The notes beneath the pieces are model-generated. The model had not been told where the DNA came from. It made no database searches and saw nothing but the letters and a program-made list of their open reading frames with translations. Below, piece after piece: positions 40,301 to 51,700 of a stretch of DNA of 64,000 nucleotides. The translations under genes and the position numbers were made by a program. Source of the stretch: a virus; the IMG/VR virus record IMGVR_UViG_3300017746_000002, positions 1 to 64,000 of that record; one strand, 5' to 3'. Each line of letters begins with the position of its first letter. Position 1 is the first letter of the stretch.

Positions 40301-42754
40301 TGCATTACTTATACCAACTAATTCATTGAGTTTTTTTATTAGTTTATTTACCATTAATAATTGATTCTTAGTTAAACCAGAATCTTTCCCTTGTAAGTTG
40401 TGTAGACCTCTATAACTCTCAACAAACTTTTGCCATCCTAGAATCTTTCCTATATATTCTGGCTTTCCAAAATTATCTGGATCTGTTGCATATTCCTTAA
40501 AGTTTTCAATAGTTCTTAATGACGCTGTTATTATGTCCATGTATATTGTTTTAACCTTTTCAGGATTCTCATATACTTCTCCAATTAGAGCTCTTGTTAC
40601 AGAAATTTCTTCCAGGATCTCTTTCTTACCTTTATCTAATGAGATATAACCTCTAGTATTAGAAAGAACTTCCTGTGATGTCATTAAACCTTTATCAAAC
40701 TTAGTAAGAGCTTCAAACAAAGCATCATAAGTATCATAAGAATAATCTTCTTCATTTTCAGGTAATGCTTCTTCTTCAGTTAAGAAATCTTCTTTAGCTT
40801 CAGGAGCTTGTTCCATTTCTAATATTTCTTCAATAGTAGTTTGTTCTACAGAATCAATATCTAATGGAGCAATTTTTTCTACTTGCATTTTATTTACAGT
40901 AGATTTAACAGGTGTTATGCCTTCTATAGTATGGGTATTACCTTCTGCATTAATATTTATTACTAAACTGTTTTCTGCTAACTTATATCCCATATTCTCA
41001 AGAAGTCTTCTTTGTAATGCAGAACGTGTATCATTAAGTATTTTTGTTGAAACACCTTTTTCAAATAGTTCTGACTCAGTAGATATAATATCTTGAGAAT
41101 ATGCTGTTGAAAAACTACTAAGTCCACTAATAGATAAACTTATTGGTGTAATTACTCCGTTAACATCTACTTTTAATAAATCAATGGTGTCTGCAATACC
41201 GTTCTCAGAGTTACCAATAACTACATTAGGAACAAATACACTCCTATCATCATGAAGACCATACCCATGTACAATTGCACTTAGTTGACCCATTAATCTT
41301 TTAGCTGCTTGATCATTAAAATAATCAAAACTTAGATCTTCAACTTCTGTTTGAGTAGTTAACCCTGTAAGTAGAGTATGAAAATCAGTTCTTATTTTTC
41401 TATTAACAGAATCAGTGCTGCCTAGTATAACTTCTTCTGTGCTTTTAAATTTTATACTTGCATCATCTACATCTTTATACTTACCATCTTCTAATGTAAT
41501 TCTATTTAATCCTAATATGTCATGTTCAAACTTATCAGACTTTAAATTATTAAATAAATTCTCTACTATTGCTACTTGAGTAGGATTAGCGTGTTTTTTT
41601 ATAGCATCAAGATTACTCTTTGCCTGCGGTGTTAATGAAAACATTACTGTTGGGCTAACACTTTTAACTAGATTAAACTTTAGTTTATCAGTGTTTAATA
41701 TCTTTGCAATATCAGATAATGTAGCCGTAGAGTTAATATATTCTGTTTTTAATGGTAATCCTTGCCCTACATGTTTTCTATAGTAATCACCAACTATATC
41801 TTTAAACCACTTTAAGAACTCAATAATATTATTATACCAAGCCCTACTAGGTGTTGACTCATATTCTTTATTGAAATGTCTAACTAGTGATTGTGTAACT
41901 AATTCTAATGCTCTTACCTTTTTTGAAAATCCTCTTTTGTACGTATCTTCAATCTGTTGATTTAATACAGGGAATGTTTTTTTTGCTTCTGCATGTAATT
42001 TATTGAACAACTCTTGATTATCTAAAAATAAAGATTCAACAAAAGGATGTAACACTTCTTCTACTGCTGTATCTTTTGTTACTCTCCCTTTTATAAGTAT
42101 AGCTGTTCCATCATAGTAAAAGCTTTTTACTTTTTTAAATTCTGTCTTAGTTGGTCTAGCTTGTGCAGGTAGTGTGCTTAAAAAAAACTCAGCTTCTTTC
42201 ACACCCATAACTTTAACCTTAAGTCCAGGAAATTTTTCTACAAGACTATCTACTAACTGTAATATATTTGTTTGATCTTTATACTTTTTACCAGAATATG
42301 GTGACTCAGATATAATATCTTTAGGATTAAATAAACCATCATCAAAAAATACCTCATATGTTTTACCACTTCTAGTTGGTTCAATTCTTATGTAATCTTG
42401 AAAACCATGGTGTAAAAGATAGTTTCGTATTAATAAGTAATTATACTTAGCCCTTAACATATTACCTGTCGTTTCACCAGGTGTTGTGTTTTGTACAAAA
42501 TATCTACCGTCAACTTTTGCAATTAACTTTTTCTTTTTTAAGTTTCCATATAAAGAATTTTCAAAGTTCTTTTTTTCTAATGAAAAATATGCTTTCCTAT
42601 CTGCTAATAAGTCTTCTACTTCCATTACTGAAGGTATTAAATCATTTTTAGAAGCAGCTTGGTAATTAGTAATCAAAGCATCAACAATCATTTTGTCTTT
42701 ATACTTATCTTCTAAAGCTTTATATTCTTTTGTATTTACATTAAAACACGCCAT
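37325..42754 (-). CDS. 1809-residue giant internal virion protein
   Basis: Part of the giant-protein block typical of crAss-like and similar phages, likely packaged and ejected with the genome. Two enzyme-like remnants are visible: 'VEEVLHPFVESLF' around H236 resembles a zincin HExxH in which the first His is replaced by Glu; and 'GIADTIDLLKVDVNGVITP' near 515-545, with 'LQRRLLENMGYK' further on, has the rhythm of a PD-(D/E)XK nuclease that has lost its D-x-K. The C-terminus is helical, with a hydrophobic segment ('LGLFITTIIVRNLLVKLF') and an Asp run. It is 1 bp from the polymerase-like gene. Confidence 0.7.
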   Translation of the reverse strand: MACFNVNTKEYKALEDKYKDKMIVDALITNYQAASKNDLIPSVMEVEDLLADRKAYFSLEKKNFENSLYGNLKKKKLIAKVDGRYFVQNTTPGETTGNMLRAKYNYLLIRNYLLHHGFQDYIRIEPTRSGKTYEVFFDDGLFNPKDIISESPYSGKKYKDQTNILQLVDSLVEKFPGLKVKVMGVKEAEFFLSTLPAQARPTKTEFKKVKSFYYDGTAILIKGRVTKDTAVEEVLHPFVESLFLDNQELFNKLHAEAKKTFPVLNQQIEDTYKRGFSKKVRALELVTQSLVRHFNKEYESTPSRAWYNNIIEFLKWFKDIVGDYYRKHVGQGLPLKTEYINSTATLSDIAKILNTDKLKFNLVKSVSPTVMFSLTPQAKSNLDAIKKHANPTQVAIVENLFNNLKSDKFEHDILGLNRITLEDGKYKDVDDASIKFKSTEEVILGSTDSVNRKIRTDFHTLLTGLTTQTEVEDLSFDYFNDQAAKRLMGQLSAIVHGYGLHDDRSVFVPNVVIGNSENGIADTIDLLKVDVNGVITPISLSISGLSSFSTAYSQDIISTESELFEKGVSTKILNDTRSALQRRLLENMGYKLAENSLVININAEGNTHTIEGITPVKSTVNKMQVEKIAPLDIDSVEQTTIEEILEMEQAPEAKEDFLTEEEALPENEEDYSYDTYDALFEALTKFDKGLMTSQEVLSNTRGYISLDKGKKEILEEISVTRALIGEVYENPEKVKTIYMDIITASLRTIENFKEYATDPDNFGKPEYIGKILGWQKFVESYRGLHNLQGKDSGLTKNQLLMVNKLIKKLNELVGISNAQSPSDKGIFDASIRNYVRALVKSKSQRDFTEEELNEIMTTAKDIGVVDEAVSDMNTSSDPISALMAKIWKRDRQIVLDRVARRAPRIKAASLKLKKLGNEDFMWMIETDENGIPTGRYVKEIGKQYYEKRKVLRDKLYDEDGKYKTYRLIDPENLDNAKPEDIAYNKQLFQDKRDYRDYMKAERFGAAGPRDGKFHRYSQKFKDAREKHEVWFQEPESEFGYWVRRNSVSDKDWNDYRAKYYDSFDYEKAITDSDGIPTGGIVISHMSAPKRTFREIRKRAADGTEMRSDQWLKLHDPKTELERAQLEFYQMWMDVYEGELLNKLPDNIRMLGRLPVMEGVQMKGLKNKSTMVGRMWASMKRGTSNLINPTIKLKKTFTDENGNIITDSLPLMYVGSIRTEQQLIDIQNQIDAANTEYAQATTAAEKNKINKKLKVLRGEQNKIESRPEATNLNLNLDEVLLKFSAMAENYEVMSQAEDTYTAMMKVIQDRSEATYDEDGNLVPGEKTKEESRRYRRARKWMKMTYYGNDQDTLNFFEKMTKGLINQTSLAYVGFNVFGNLNNYLFGRLSNSIETLGSRHFDGSQMAYTLAEFNGRALQDAFSRLAEMTDSNSKWKPANFSSKYLASVDFFRMLDDKSDLREQTKGDKESLWRRLTNWGFFLQDAGEFNVQSKIGNVIVRSHTAINSKTGETKSLYDALIFNRETGALEMEEGYDQVQMYGRDKIMEWNDDARYEIRNNIREVNKIIHGNYAYEDRMVIQSHALGQLAAQFHKWVVPSIQTRFRPEYFDENLGYTEGRYLSFWNFMKYFYKNINELGSIHENYKKHHGVKGKQKLQNAYRTIGELGLFITTIIVRNLLVKLFEDDDDDSEVKKKLENVLVYQADRLRKELVTFNPVPGMGGYQQMMQLFKSPIAASRTLGELGQAMEVTVGTGLSYAFLDDEAFSETSYVYKRGDRKGKMKLGKEWGDALPILYTINRWKGYERITDFYIK

Positions 42755-42755
42755 A

Positions 42756-45700
42756 TTATATATTACATTTTAGGTTTTCCATAAATTTGCTAATTGATAT
42801 ATCCACTTTAGCATTAGTTTTATTATAAGCTGCAATTAGATCTTGTGCATTATAAATCTTCATAACATTGTTTGCACCCAATTTTTCTTCTCCAGTTAAT
42901 TTATCCCATTCTTTTTCAAGTTTAGAATCATTATCATTTCCTTTAGCTTGTTGACTTATACTTCCAGACAAAAATGATACTGGATCTACTACAGTACTAC
43001 TTTTTTCTTCAGCATTATCTTCTTCCAATCTAAAATCTTCATTTTCTTCATCAATTTCTTTATCAGATTTTAAATCATCAAGTGTAATATCAACTTTTTC
43101 ATTTTCAGTTTCTTCAGTTGCAGTTTCATTACTTTGTGCTTCAGGTGTAAAATTATCAATTGCAGTTTCAGCCGCTTGTTCTGGATCTATAACTGAATTA
43201 AATATGTCTTTTTTATCTTCTATATATTTCTTTATTTCTTTTTCAGCAGGTAGCTTTCCAAAAACTAAACCTATTGCATTTTGAGATAAAGATCCTACTT
43301 GTTCTATTTCAACATATTCTGCATAATTTCCAACCGCAATGTTGTTTTCATTATCTATAATCTCATAAGGATCTGTAATTGTTTTATTATCAATACCCTT
43401 ATAAGAAACAAGCTTATATAGTTTTTTATCTTTTTGTCCAAATTTACCTACACCTATACCCATTTCCATAACATATGGAAACTGTATTAGCGTAAGAGTT
43501 TTTGTTTTTGATACAGCTTTCATTGTTTTAAATCCAGATCCTCTTCTAATTATATAAATATTTTTTTGTATTTGATCTGATTTATCACCTTTTTTAACAC
43601 CTTTAAAAATATCAACAGTAACTGTTTTTTCTACATTATCTCTAACAACAGGATTTTTCTTTAAATTTTTATTTATAGCCTCTTGAGTTTTAATACCTGC
43701 TTTTGATATAATAGTTTGCTCACCATTCTCTAAGTTGTTATATACCATATCTTTCTGCAAAGATAATAATGTTTTCTTAGTAACCTTATCTATATTAGTA
43801 TTTGTAGAAAATCTAAAATCATTTCCTCTCATTAGCTCTGTTCTGATTTCAGTCCCATTTGAAGCATAATCAGTTGCAGTATTAATAAATGATGCTCTTA
43901 TTAACTTTTCTAATAAGATCATTTCATCTTCACTTCCTCTTTTCTTAGCAAGTTTTGTTTCAATAACTTTACCATGGGCTTCATCTATACCGTGTTTTTT
44001 ATATTCCTTGTCTACTTTTTTATCAAACTTACCTTTTCTAAGAACTTGAAATGCATGAATAACAGAACCGTATTCCTTAGTCTGATATTTAAACACTCTT
44101 TGAGCAAGATTTGATAAAACTTGTGTAGTTTCATCACCTTCTGCAACATCATAATCTACTAGTATAGAACGTTCTGGTATTACTATTTCTTCTGTATTAT
44201 ATGAAGATACTTCTCCACCTACTTTTGTACTTTTTAAATCATATCCAGTCTTACTATGAGACATGTAATCTTCAAGAAATTGTGTAGTAAGCTCTTCATA
44301 AGATACTCCAAATAATTTTTTATATTTATTATTATTAATCTTAGGGTCTTTCATTAACAAATGAATATCATTAATGGTATTTATTATATCATCAGTAACA
44401 GAAGCTGGTAATGCTGACATAAAAGTATTAGGACCATAACGGAAACCGTCTTTTACTAATAAATAGTTTATCATGTGCACCGCATCATGATGAGTATTTG
44501 GATCTTGATATAATTCTAAAAAACTATTTTGTATTCTTGATAACTCTGCATCATCAATTCTAGTCCATGTATTTGAGTTTATTTGTGATATACCTGAAAA
44601 ATTATCTTCATTATTAGTTTTTCTTAAGGTTATATACTTATCTATAAAATGATTATTCTTTTTAGTACTACTTAAATATTTCGTTACTCTTTCAACTACA
44701 GTATCAACACTTAATGCACCTTGAGGCATAGAAGGGAAAATTTTATTGTCATATATCATTCCATTTTGTAATGAGGCTCCTTGCCATGATTGATATGAAT
44801 TATTTAAAGTCCTATGTATATAAGATTTAGTATTTAAATAAGCAATAAGATCTACTGATATGTTTCCTAATTTACCAGGTTTAGTATATGTAACTTCAAG
44901 ATTTTTTATTAGAGTATTATATATCTTTTCAAATGGCTCAGTTCTTTGTAAGAATACTGCAGGTGCAAGGTAATCATAAGATTCTCTAAATAATTTATAA
45001 TTAGTTGCATGTATGTTTCTACCTTTTTTAAATATATTTCTAACATCTACAAGTATATCTGTATCTGCCTCAAATTCTTTATTAGTCATTTTTAAACCTA
45101 ACCCAATAGCAGCATCTTCTTTTCTTTGCATTGCTTCTAAGTCTCTACCTAATCCTTTTTGTAGATTAACCAGCTCTGTCATATTTCTTATTGACTCTGT
45201 AATATTGTATGCAATTAAAAACTGATCTATTGCTGCAAGGTCAAATTGTATTTCTTCATCAGACCATTGACCTATCCCAACCAAAGTTACATCTTGAGTT
45301 TTATCTAACTTAGGCGTGCCATCAGTAATAGCATTAAAATGTTTATTCATTCTTGTTAAAGACTCAAGACTAATTACTGGTGTTCTAGTAACTTTTTCTA
45401 ATTCCCCTTTTATTTTTCTTTTTCTAGTTTCTAAAACTGTTTTAATATTACCATCTACTTTTCCATTTTTTAGTTGATCAAAAGCAAAAGCAATTGTTGG
45501 GTGCTTAACTAAAAGAGTAATTGTTTTTATATCTACACCAAGAGCCAACATAGTTGTTACTGTAGCTAATGAATTTTTAGTAAGACCTAACTTCTTTGCA
45601 AGCCTTTCTTTAGCATTATCCGTCATTGCTGTTACTAAAGCAGATACAACAAATTGTTTTCTATATAGATCAGTGCTTTGTTTACCTGTTTTAGGGTCTA

Positions 45701-48700
45701 TAGTATACTCTACACCAAAATCATCATAAGAATAATTATTTCCATTAAGAGATAGACGGTCAAATGTTTCTACACCTTTTCTTTTTTTGCTTCTTAATTT
45801 AATACCGTGCTCCTGAAGAATATTTATAAGGATGTTTGGAAGTACTACAGCACCAATAGATCTTGCACCTTCTTTATTATTATCCCAAGCAGTAATTTTA
45901 CCATTAATATTATTTATATCTATTCCTGTCTCATTAACTTCTTCTGCTAATTCAGGTAATTCTCTTTGTATATATTGCCACGTTCCTTCACCAAATAAAT
46001 CTGTTGCAGCTTCATCAGTTAAAGGTGTAAGTACAGCTGGCTCAGAAGCAATAGCTTCTATTCTACCAGCTCTAGGGTCAGACATACCTTTGTTTCCAAG
46101 CAAAGCAATTTTACTATCTAAGATAACATTGTCTTGTGCTCCTTTATAAGGTTCTCTCATTATTGTTTGATCACCTATAGTGTATGTATGTTTTTTTCTA
46201 TAAGCTTTATATTCTTCAAATGATACTGGTTGACCTAACATAGTCATTGCTTCAGATAACCCTTCTGCTCTTTTAAATAGTTTTTTAGATGTTTCTACAT
46301 TTAAATCTGTGTCTGATGTAAGAAGACCAAACAACTCTATTTTTATTTTTAGTTCTTTATTTTTTAAATATTCTTTTATAAATTCTTCTTTAGCTTGAGG
46401 TGACATATTAGCTGTCTTTTCAGTTACTCCTAGTCTTTCAACGTTTTCTAAAGATTTTTCTCTACGTAAAACTTCTTCAACAGCCATATATAAACTGCTG
46501 TTCTTTTTACCATATTCATTTAATGTGTATTTTATATAATCATAATACGCATCTTCCATTCTTTCAGCAGAACCATATTCTATAAACTCTCCATTTTGTA
46601 CATAGAAGTCTTTAATATGCATATAAAGTTTATCAATATCAAAATCCGCTCCAGATATTTCTACAAGATCTCTTGAAAATATTGCAGATGAACCATAATA
46701 AACAGGTAAGAAATCTACAAGCTTAAGATTAACTGCTGAATGTTTATCTTGTGATGGTATTCTAATACCAAACATTTTAGCAATAGCATCTGGTATATTA
46801 TCTCCTATACTTAAAGGGTTTTCTAGTATAGATTTAAAATGAGGAGGCATTACAAATTCAGTATACTTTATACCAGTAGGTTGATTATTAGAGTCATACT
46901 CCATTACACCAGATCTTAAATGATCTAAATAATATTCATTTCTTTTTAATCCAGAAAAAGTTTCATTGTCTTTATCAGTATATGTTTTAGCTTTTAAATT
47001 TGGATCTAGATTTTTTAAACCTTCCCAATCATTAGATCTAATTACTGTCCAACGTATAGGTACTCCGTCTTTATCAACTGCTTCTACTTTTTTAACAACT
47101 TTAAATCCTGCATCTGAAACTAATGCTGCTGATATTCCAGGTTGTCTTTCTGCTAATACACCTTTACTAAAGAATGCTAAGAATAATTCTTGGAACTTTT
47201 TTACAGTAAGTTGGTTATTTAAATCATATTTTGGTTCACCAAACGCATCCATACCAAAATAATCTAGCATTTGTGATTTTGCTTGTGATGCTTCAAGACC
47301 TTTTATTGCATATTTTAAGAATGCTGTAAGGTTAGTAGTCATTCTTTTACCTGCATCTTTAGCTTTTATTAGTTCATCTTGTGAACCAGCCCAAGAGAAT
47401 ACTAAGTTTCTTCTTTTAAAGAATTCATTCTCAACTCTATCTGACATTGTATTATGAAATAAATTAATAACATCAGCAATAGACATTTCTGTTCCTGCTA
47501 CATTAACTAATTCATCTAACTTCTGTTCACTTGTAATTAAGTTCTTAATTTGACGAGGATCAATAACCTCCACTTTGTTAGAAGGATTAATAAGCTGTAG
47601 TCTCATATACTTAGCTCTAAGATCAGTTGTCATATCATTTGTCAAACTTCTATCATCATATGCAGCTTGTGTATCTTGCATATTCATCTTCATCATCTTA
47701 GATGCTGTAGCAGGTACAGCTATACTTACAATACCGTTACCTTCATTTTCTTGTTCTTGCTCAAACTTTTCTAACTTAACTCTTAAATTGTGTAACTCTA
47801 CTCTTCCCTCTCTTGCTACCATTTCACCATTTCTTTCTATAGATGTAAACTCAGGAGTCAAAACAAATGCTGACATCTTTAAGAATACTTGTCCATCAGC
47901 ATATACAAGTTTTAAAGAGTTCATAATCATATCTTGCTCTTTATAACTAAGTTTATTAAACCCACCAAAGAAATCATTATCAACCTTTACCATATTACCA
48001 GCAACAATCTGTTTTAATATATCATTCTTAGTTTTATTCCATTTACCAAAACCAAACATAAAGTGCTTAAAAGATTTTGTAGTAATATACATTTGACCAT
48101 CTGTTCTATCACCTTCTTGACCTTCTTTTTGTCTGTCTGATTCTATTATAGTATCAAATTCTTTTTTTATTTTTTCATCATTAAATAATAATTGCTTAAT
48201 TATATCTGTCTCATGATTAATACCAATTTCAGGATCACTAATTAAAGAACTAGCATTGGGTCCAGCAGCATTTTGCATCTTAGCTCTTTTAATCTTATCA
48301 ACAGCATCTTTAAGTGAATATGCTTCATCACCAAGAACTAACTGATTAATACCAATAGTGTTAAGTTGGTCATTTAAAAATATTTGTGCTAGATTATAAT
48401 CTAAGTTACCTTCTTCCATATTGTACAGAGACATTAATAGATCTGCTGAATCATTTTGAACTACTTGTATTTTACTGTTATTATCTTCTTGCACTTGACC
48501 TAAACCTTCTGAAATTTCAGTAGATATTTCATCCCATGCTCCTGTTTCTTTAAGAGTAATAATAAACTCATTAACATCTTGCATAGCTCTGCTTCTTACA
48601 GCATCATCACCATTTAACTCATTCCATAATGTATCAAAATCAACCATTTCACCGGTTCTTGCTTTTTCAATAGCTTCTTGTAGACCATCAACTACTGATG

Positions 48701-51700
48701 TATCTACATCCATAGTTTCACCAGTAATAATTTCTATTGCTTCGTTAGTAATTAAATCTTCTTGTGACTCATTAATTTGATCTAACTTATCTTTTAGTAC
48801 TTGAACTAGTCTGTAATCTTCAGCTTCCAAGGCTATGTCTATTCTTTCTTGTAATTCTTCTATAGTTTTAACAGTTATTTGTTTAGTGCTAAGACCAACT
48901 TGAACTTTAGAATCTTTAGATAAAGGAACAAAAGAAAATATATTTCTTGAAGTTGTAGATTTATCATTTAACCATTGTGCATCCTTAAGTAAGTATGTAT
49001 AAAATGTTTTATTACCATTTCTAAAAGAATACATTCTTCTATTCTTATCTTTACGGTTAGTGTATTGTTCAGATGTAAGAATTGAAGTACCCATCTCTTT
49101 CATTAACCTATCTTGTTCTGCATTGGTTATATCACTAAACTTCTTAAAACCTTGGTTGTACATTACAAACTGCATACCTCCAATGTCAACAATAGAATTT
49201 TCTCCAACAGATAGATTAGTTGATACAGCAACTTCACGGGATCTTAATACAGTACTAAGATTACCAGCAATTAGTTCTTCAGAAACTACATCTCCTATAC
49301 TAGGAGCTTCTATATTAATAGCTCTGTTCTTCCTAGCTTTTAATGAGTTTGTTAATTCTGCAACATCATCTATTCTAGTTAAACGCCCTGTATCAGTTCT
49401 ATTATTATCTTTATCTGTATTTCCTAAATAGATACTTTGTTTAGTTCTAGTTTCAGGATTAGCTTCTCTTTGTGCTCTTTCAAAAGATTGTTTAACTATT
49501 GTTTTTCTTTTTTCTACTGCTTCATCAGTTAAAGTTAAACCTTCATCTGACATTTCCACTTGCTTATATATTGCTAACGGTGCAAAATCTCCAGTGTTAG
49601 ATGCTTCAATAACTCTTATAAATATAGGAGCTAATACAAAAGGTTCACCAGTTTCTTTATCATAAAATTTAGGTGATTTATCAGGTGAAGTTCTATTATA
49701 ATAATACAAGTATGTGTGAATTAAACTTAATGCAAATTCTTTAGGTGTTGATGAACCAAACTGAACACCAGGTTTTTGATTAACATCAAGAGCTTTATTT
49801 TCTCTTAATACTCCATTTTCACTTATGTTTAATATACCGTCAGATTTAAGCCCAGAAATTCTCATAGGGTTTATTAAACCTTTTTCCACTATTGTTTGAA
49901 ACTTAGAGTCGTTTAAAAGTACATTATCCTTCATAAAAGGACTCTCTAGTATTTTGTTTGCAACATAGTCTGCCCCTTTCATTTCAATAATCTTTTCTAA
50001 ATGCAGTGTAGGCATTTGATGTGCATATATTAAATTTCCTTTAGGATCTTTAAATACAGTAGCACCAACAGATTCAGAAAATGGAGCATTGTTTATTGAT
50101 ATTTTAATAAGTCTAGATTTTATACCATAGAGTTCATCTGTTTTTTTAGAAGTATCTTCTCCATCTACGTCTTGGTTATCAAGAAATATGTTTTCTCCTC
50201 TGTTAATAGACTTTACTAATTCTTCAATGTCTACTTCTTCTATAGCATCATACATACTAAATGTATCAACTAGCATTTTTTGTTCAGGTGTAAAATTAGA
50301 TTGATCAAGAATATTAGTTAGAACACTATATTCTAAATATAAAGGACTAATGTCCATACCAAGATCAACTCTTAAATCTTCTGCTACTGAACTAGCTCTA
50401 TCAGATAGGTTTGTTTGTTCATCTATTTTAGAAATTGCCATTAATTGAGTTAGACTATTTAATGTTAGTGTTGCATTTGTATTTTCTTCAGAACCAAGAA
50501 CTTTAACTAAGTTATACATTTTATTAAATGAACTAGCCCATTCAGATAGTGTATGATGTGCATCATCTTTAGTAGTAGCAGAATATAAATTTACTACACC
50601 ACTACTATCTTTTTGCCAAAATATGTTATCTACTCTAAAGTTCATAAAACCATTTATAAACTGTTGGTATAATTCAGAGTCTTTTATCTCAGGTAATGTG
50701 TAATTATCATCAAACAATACTGCTGTTTTACCTGCATCATCCATAGCTTTATCAAACAGTCCAATATCTTTAAAGAAATTATCAATAAAGGCTTTACTGT
50801 GTGGGTTTTTTCTAGAATATAACCATGCTTTTTTAATTATCTCTATTTCATTTACTTCATTAGCAACTGCTTTTAGTATACCGTTATATACTCTATGTGC
50901 ATCAACACCAATGTTTAAAAGTTCAGTTTCAGCATCATCAAAATACTTATTACCGTATGTATCTGCTTCATTTAATGTAGTTAGACCAATATATGTTCTA
51001 AGGTCTGGACTTAACATTGATGAAAAACCTCCTATTTCATCACTAGATTTACCCCATTCATTTATAGATCTTACACCATCAGCTTCTAATTCTGCAATAT
51101 CTTCTTCTTCAAGATTTATCTTTTCAGCAATATCAGCAAGCCTTTCATTTACCATGTCTTTAATATCTTCAACTTGATCTAACATTGAATCATACATGTT
51201 CCTTACATGAGGAAGTGTATCTACTTGCCATTCCTCACTTTTTTGCATATAGAAATCTCTATTTGGATTATACATTTCAATTGCTAAGAAGACTACCTTT
51301 TCTAATTCTTCATTTTTATTAAAAACTCCTTCATGATTTCTTTTTCTTTTAAGGTATAGGTTTGTTATACCAGAAACAATAGTATGTTGCTGATCTGCAG
51401 GCATTACATTGTTTATTCTTTTTTCTATAAACTTTCCTTTTTGTGTTTTACTTTCATAACGAATATCTAATGTACCTAATCTAATTGACTTTTTGTATGC
51501 TACAGATGGAACTCCTTCTGCAGCCGCTATAGTAAACTTATTAGTTTGAACACCAGCTCTTTTATATTTTCCACCATCAATATCTTTAAATAATGAATTT
51601 AATTGATATGACTTATCTGCTTTAAATTGTCTTAATACTGCTTTGATAAAGTCTATAATTCTAGTAAACAAACTCTTAATTTCTGTATTTGTTTTAGTAG

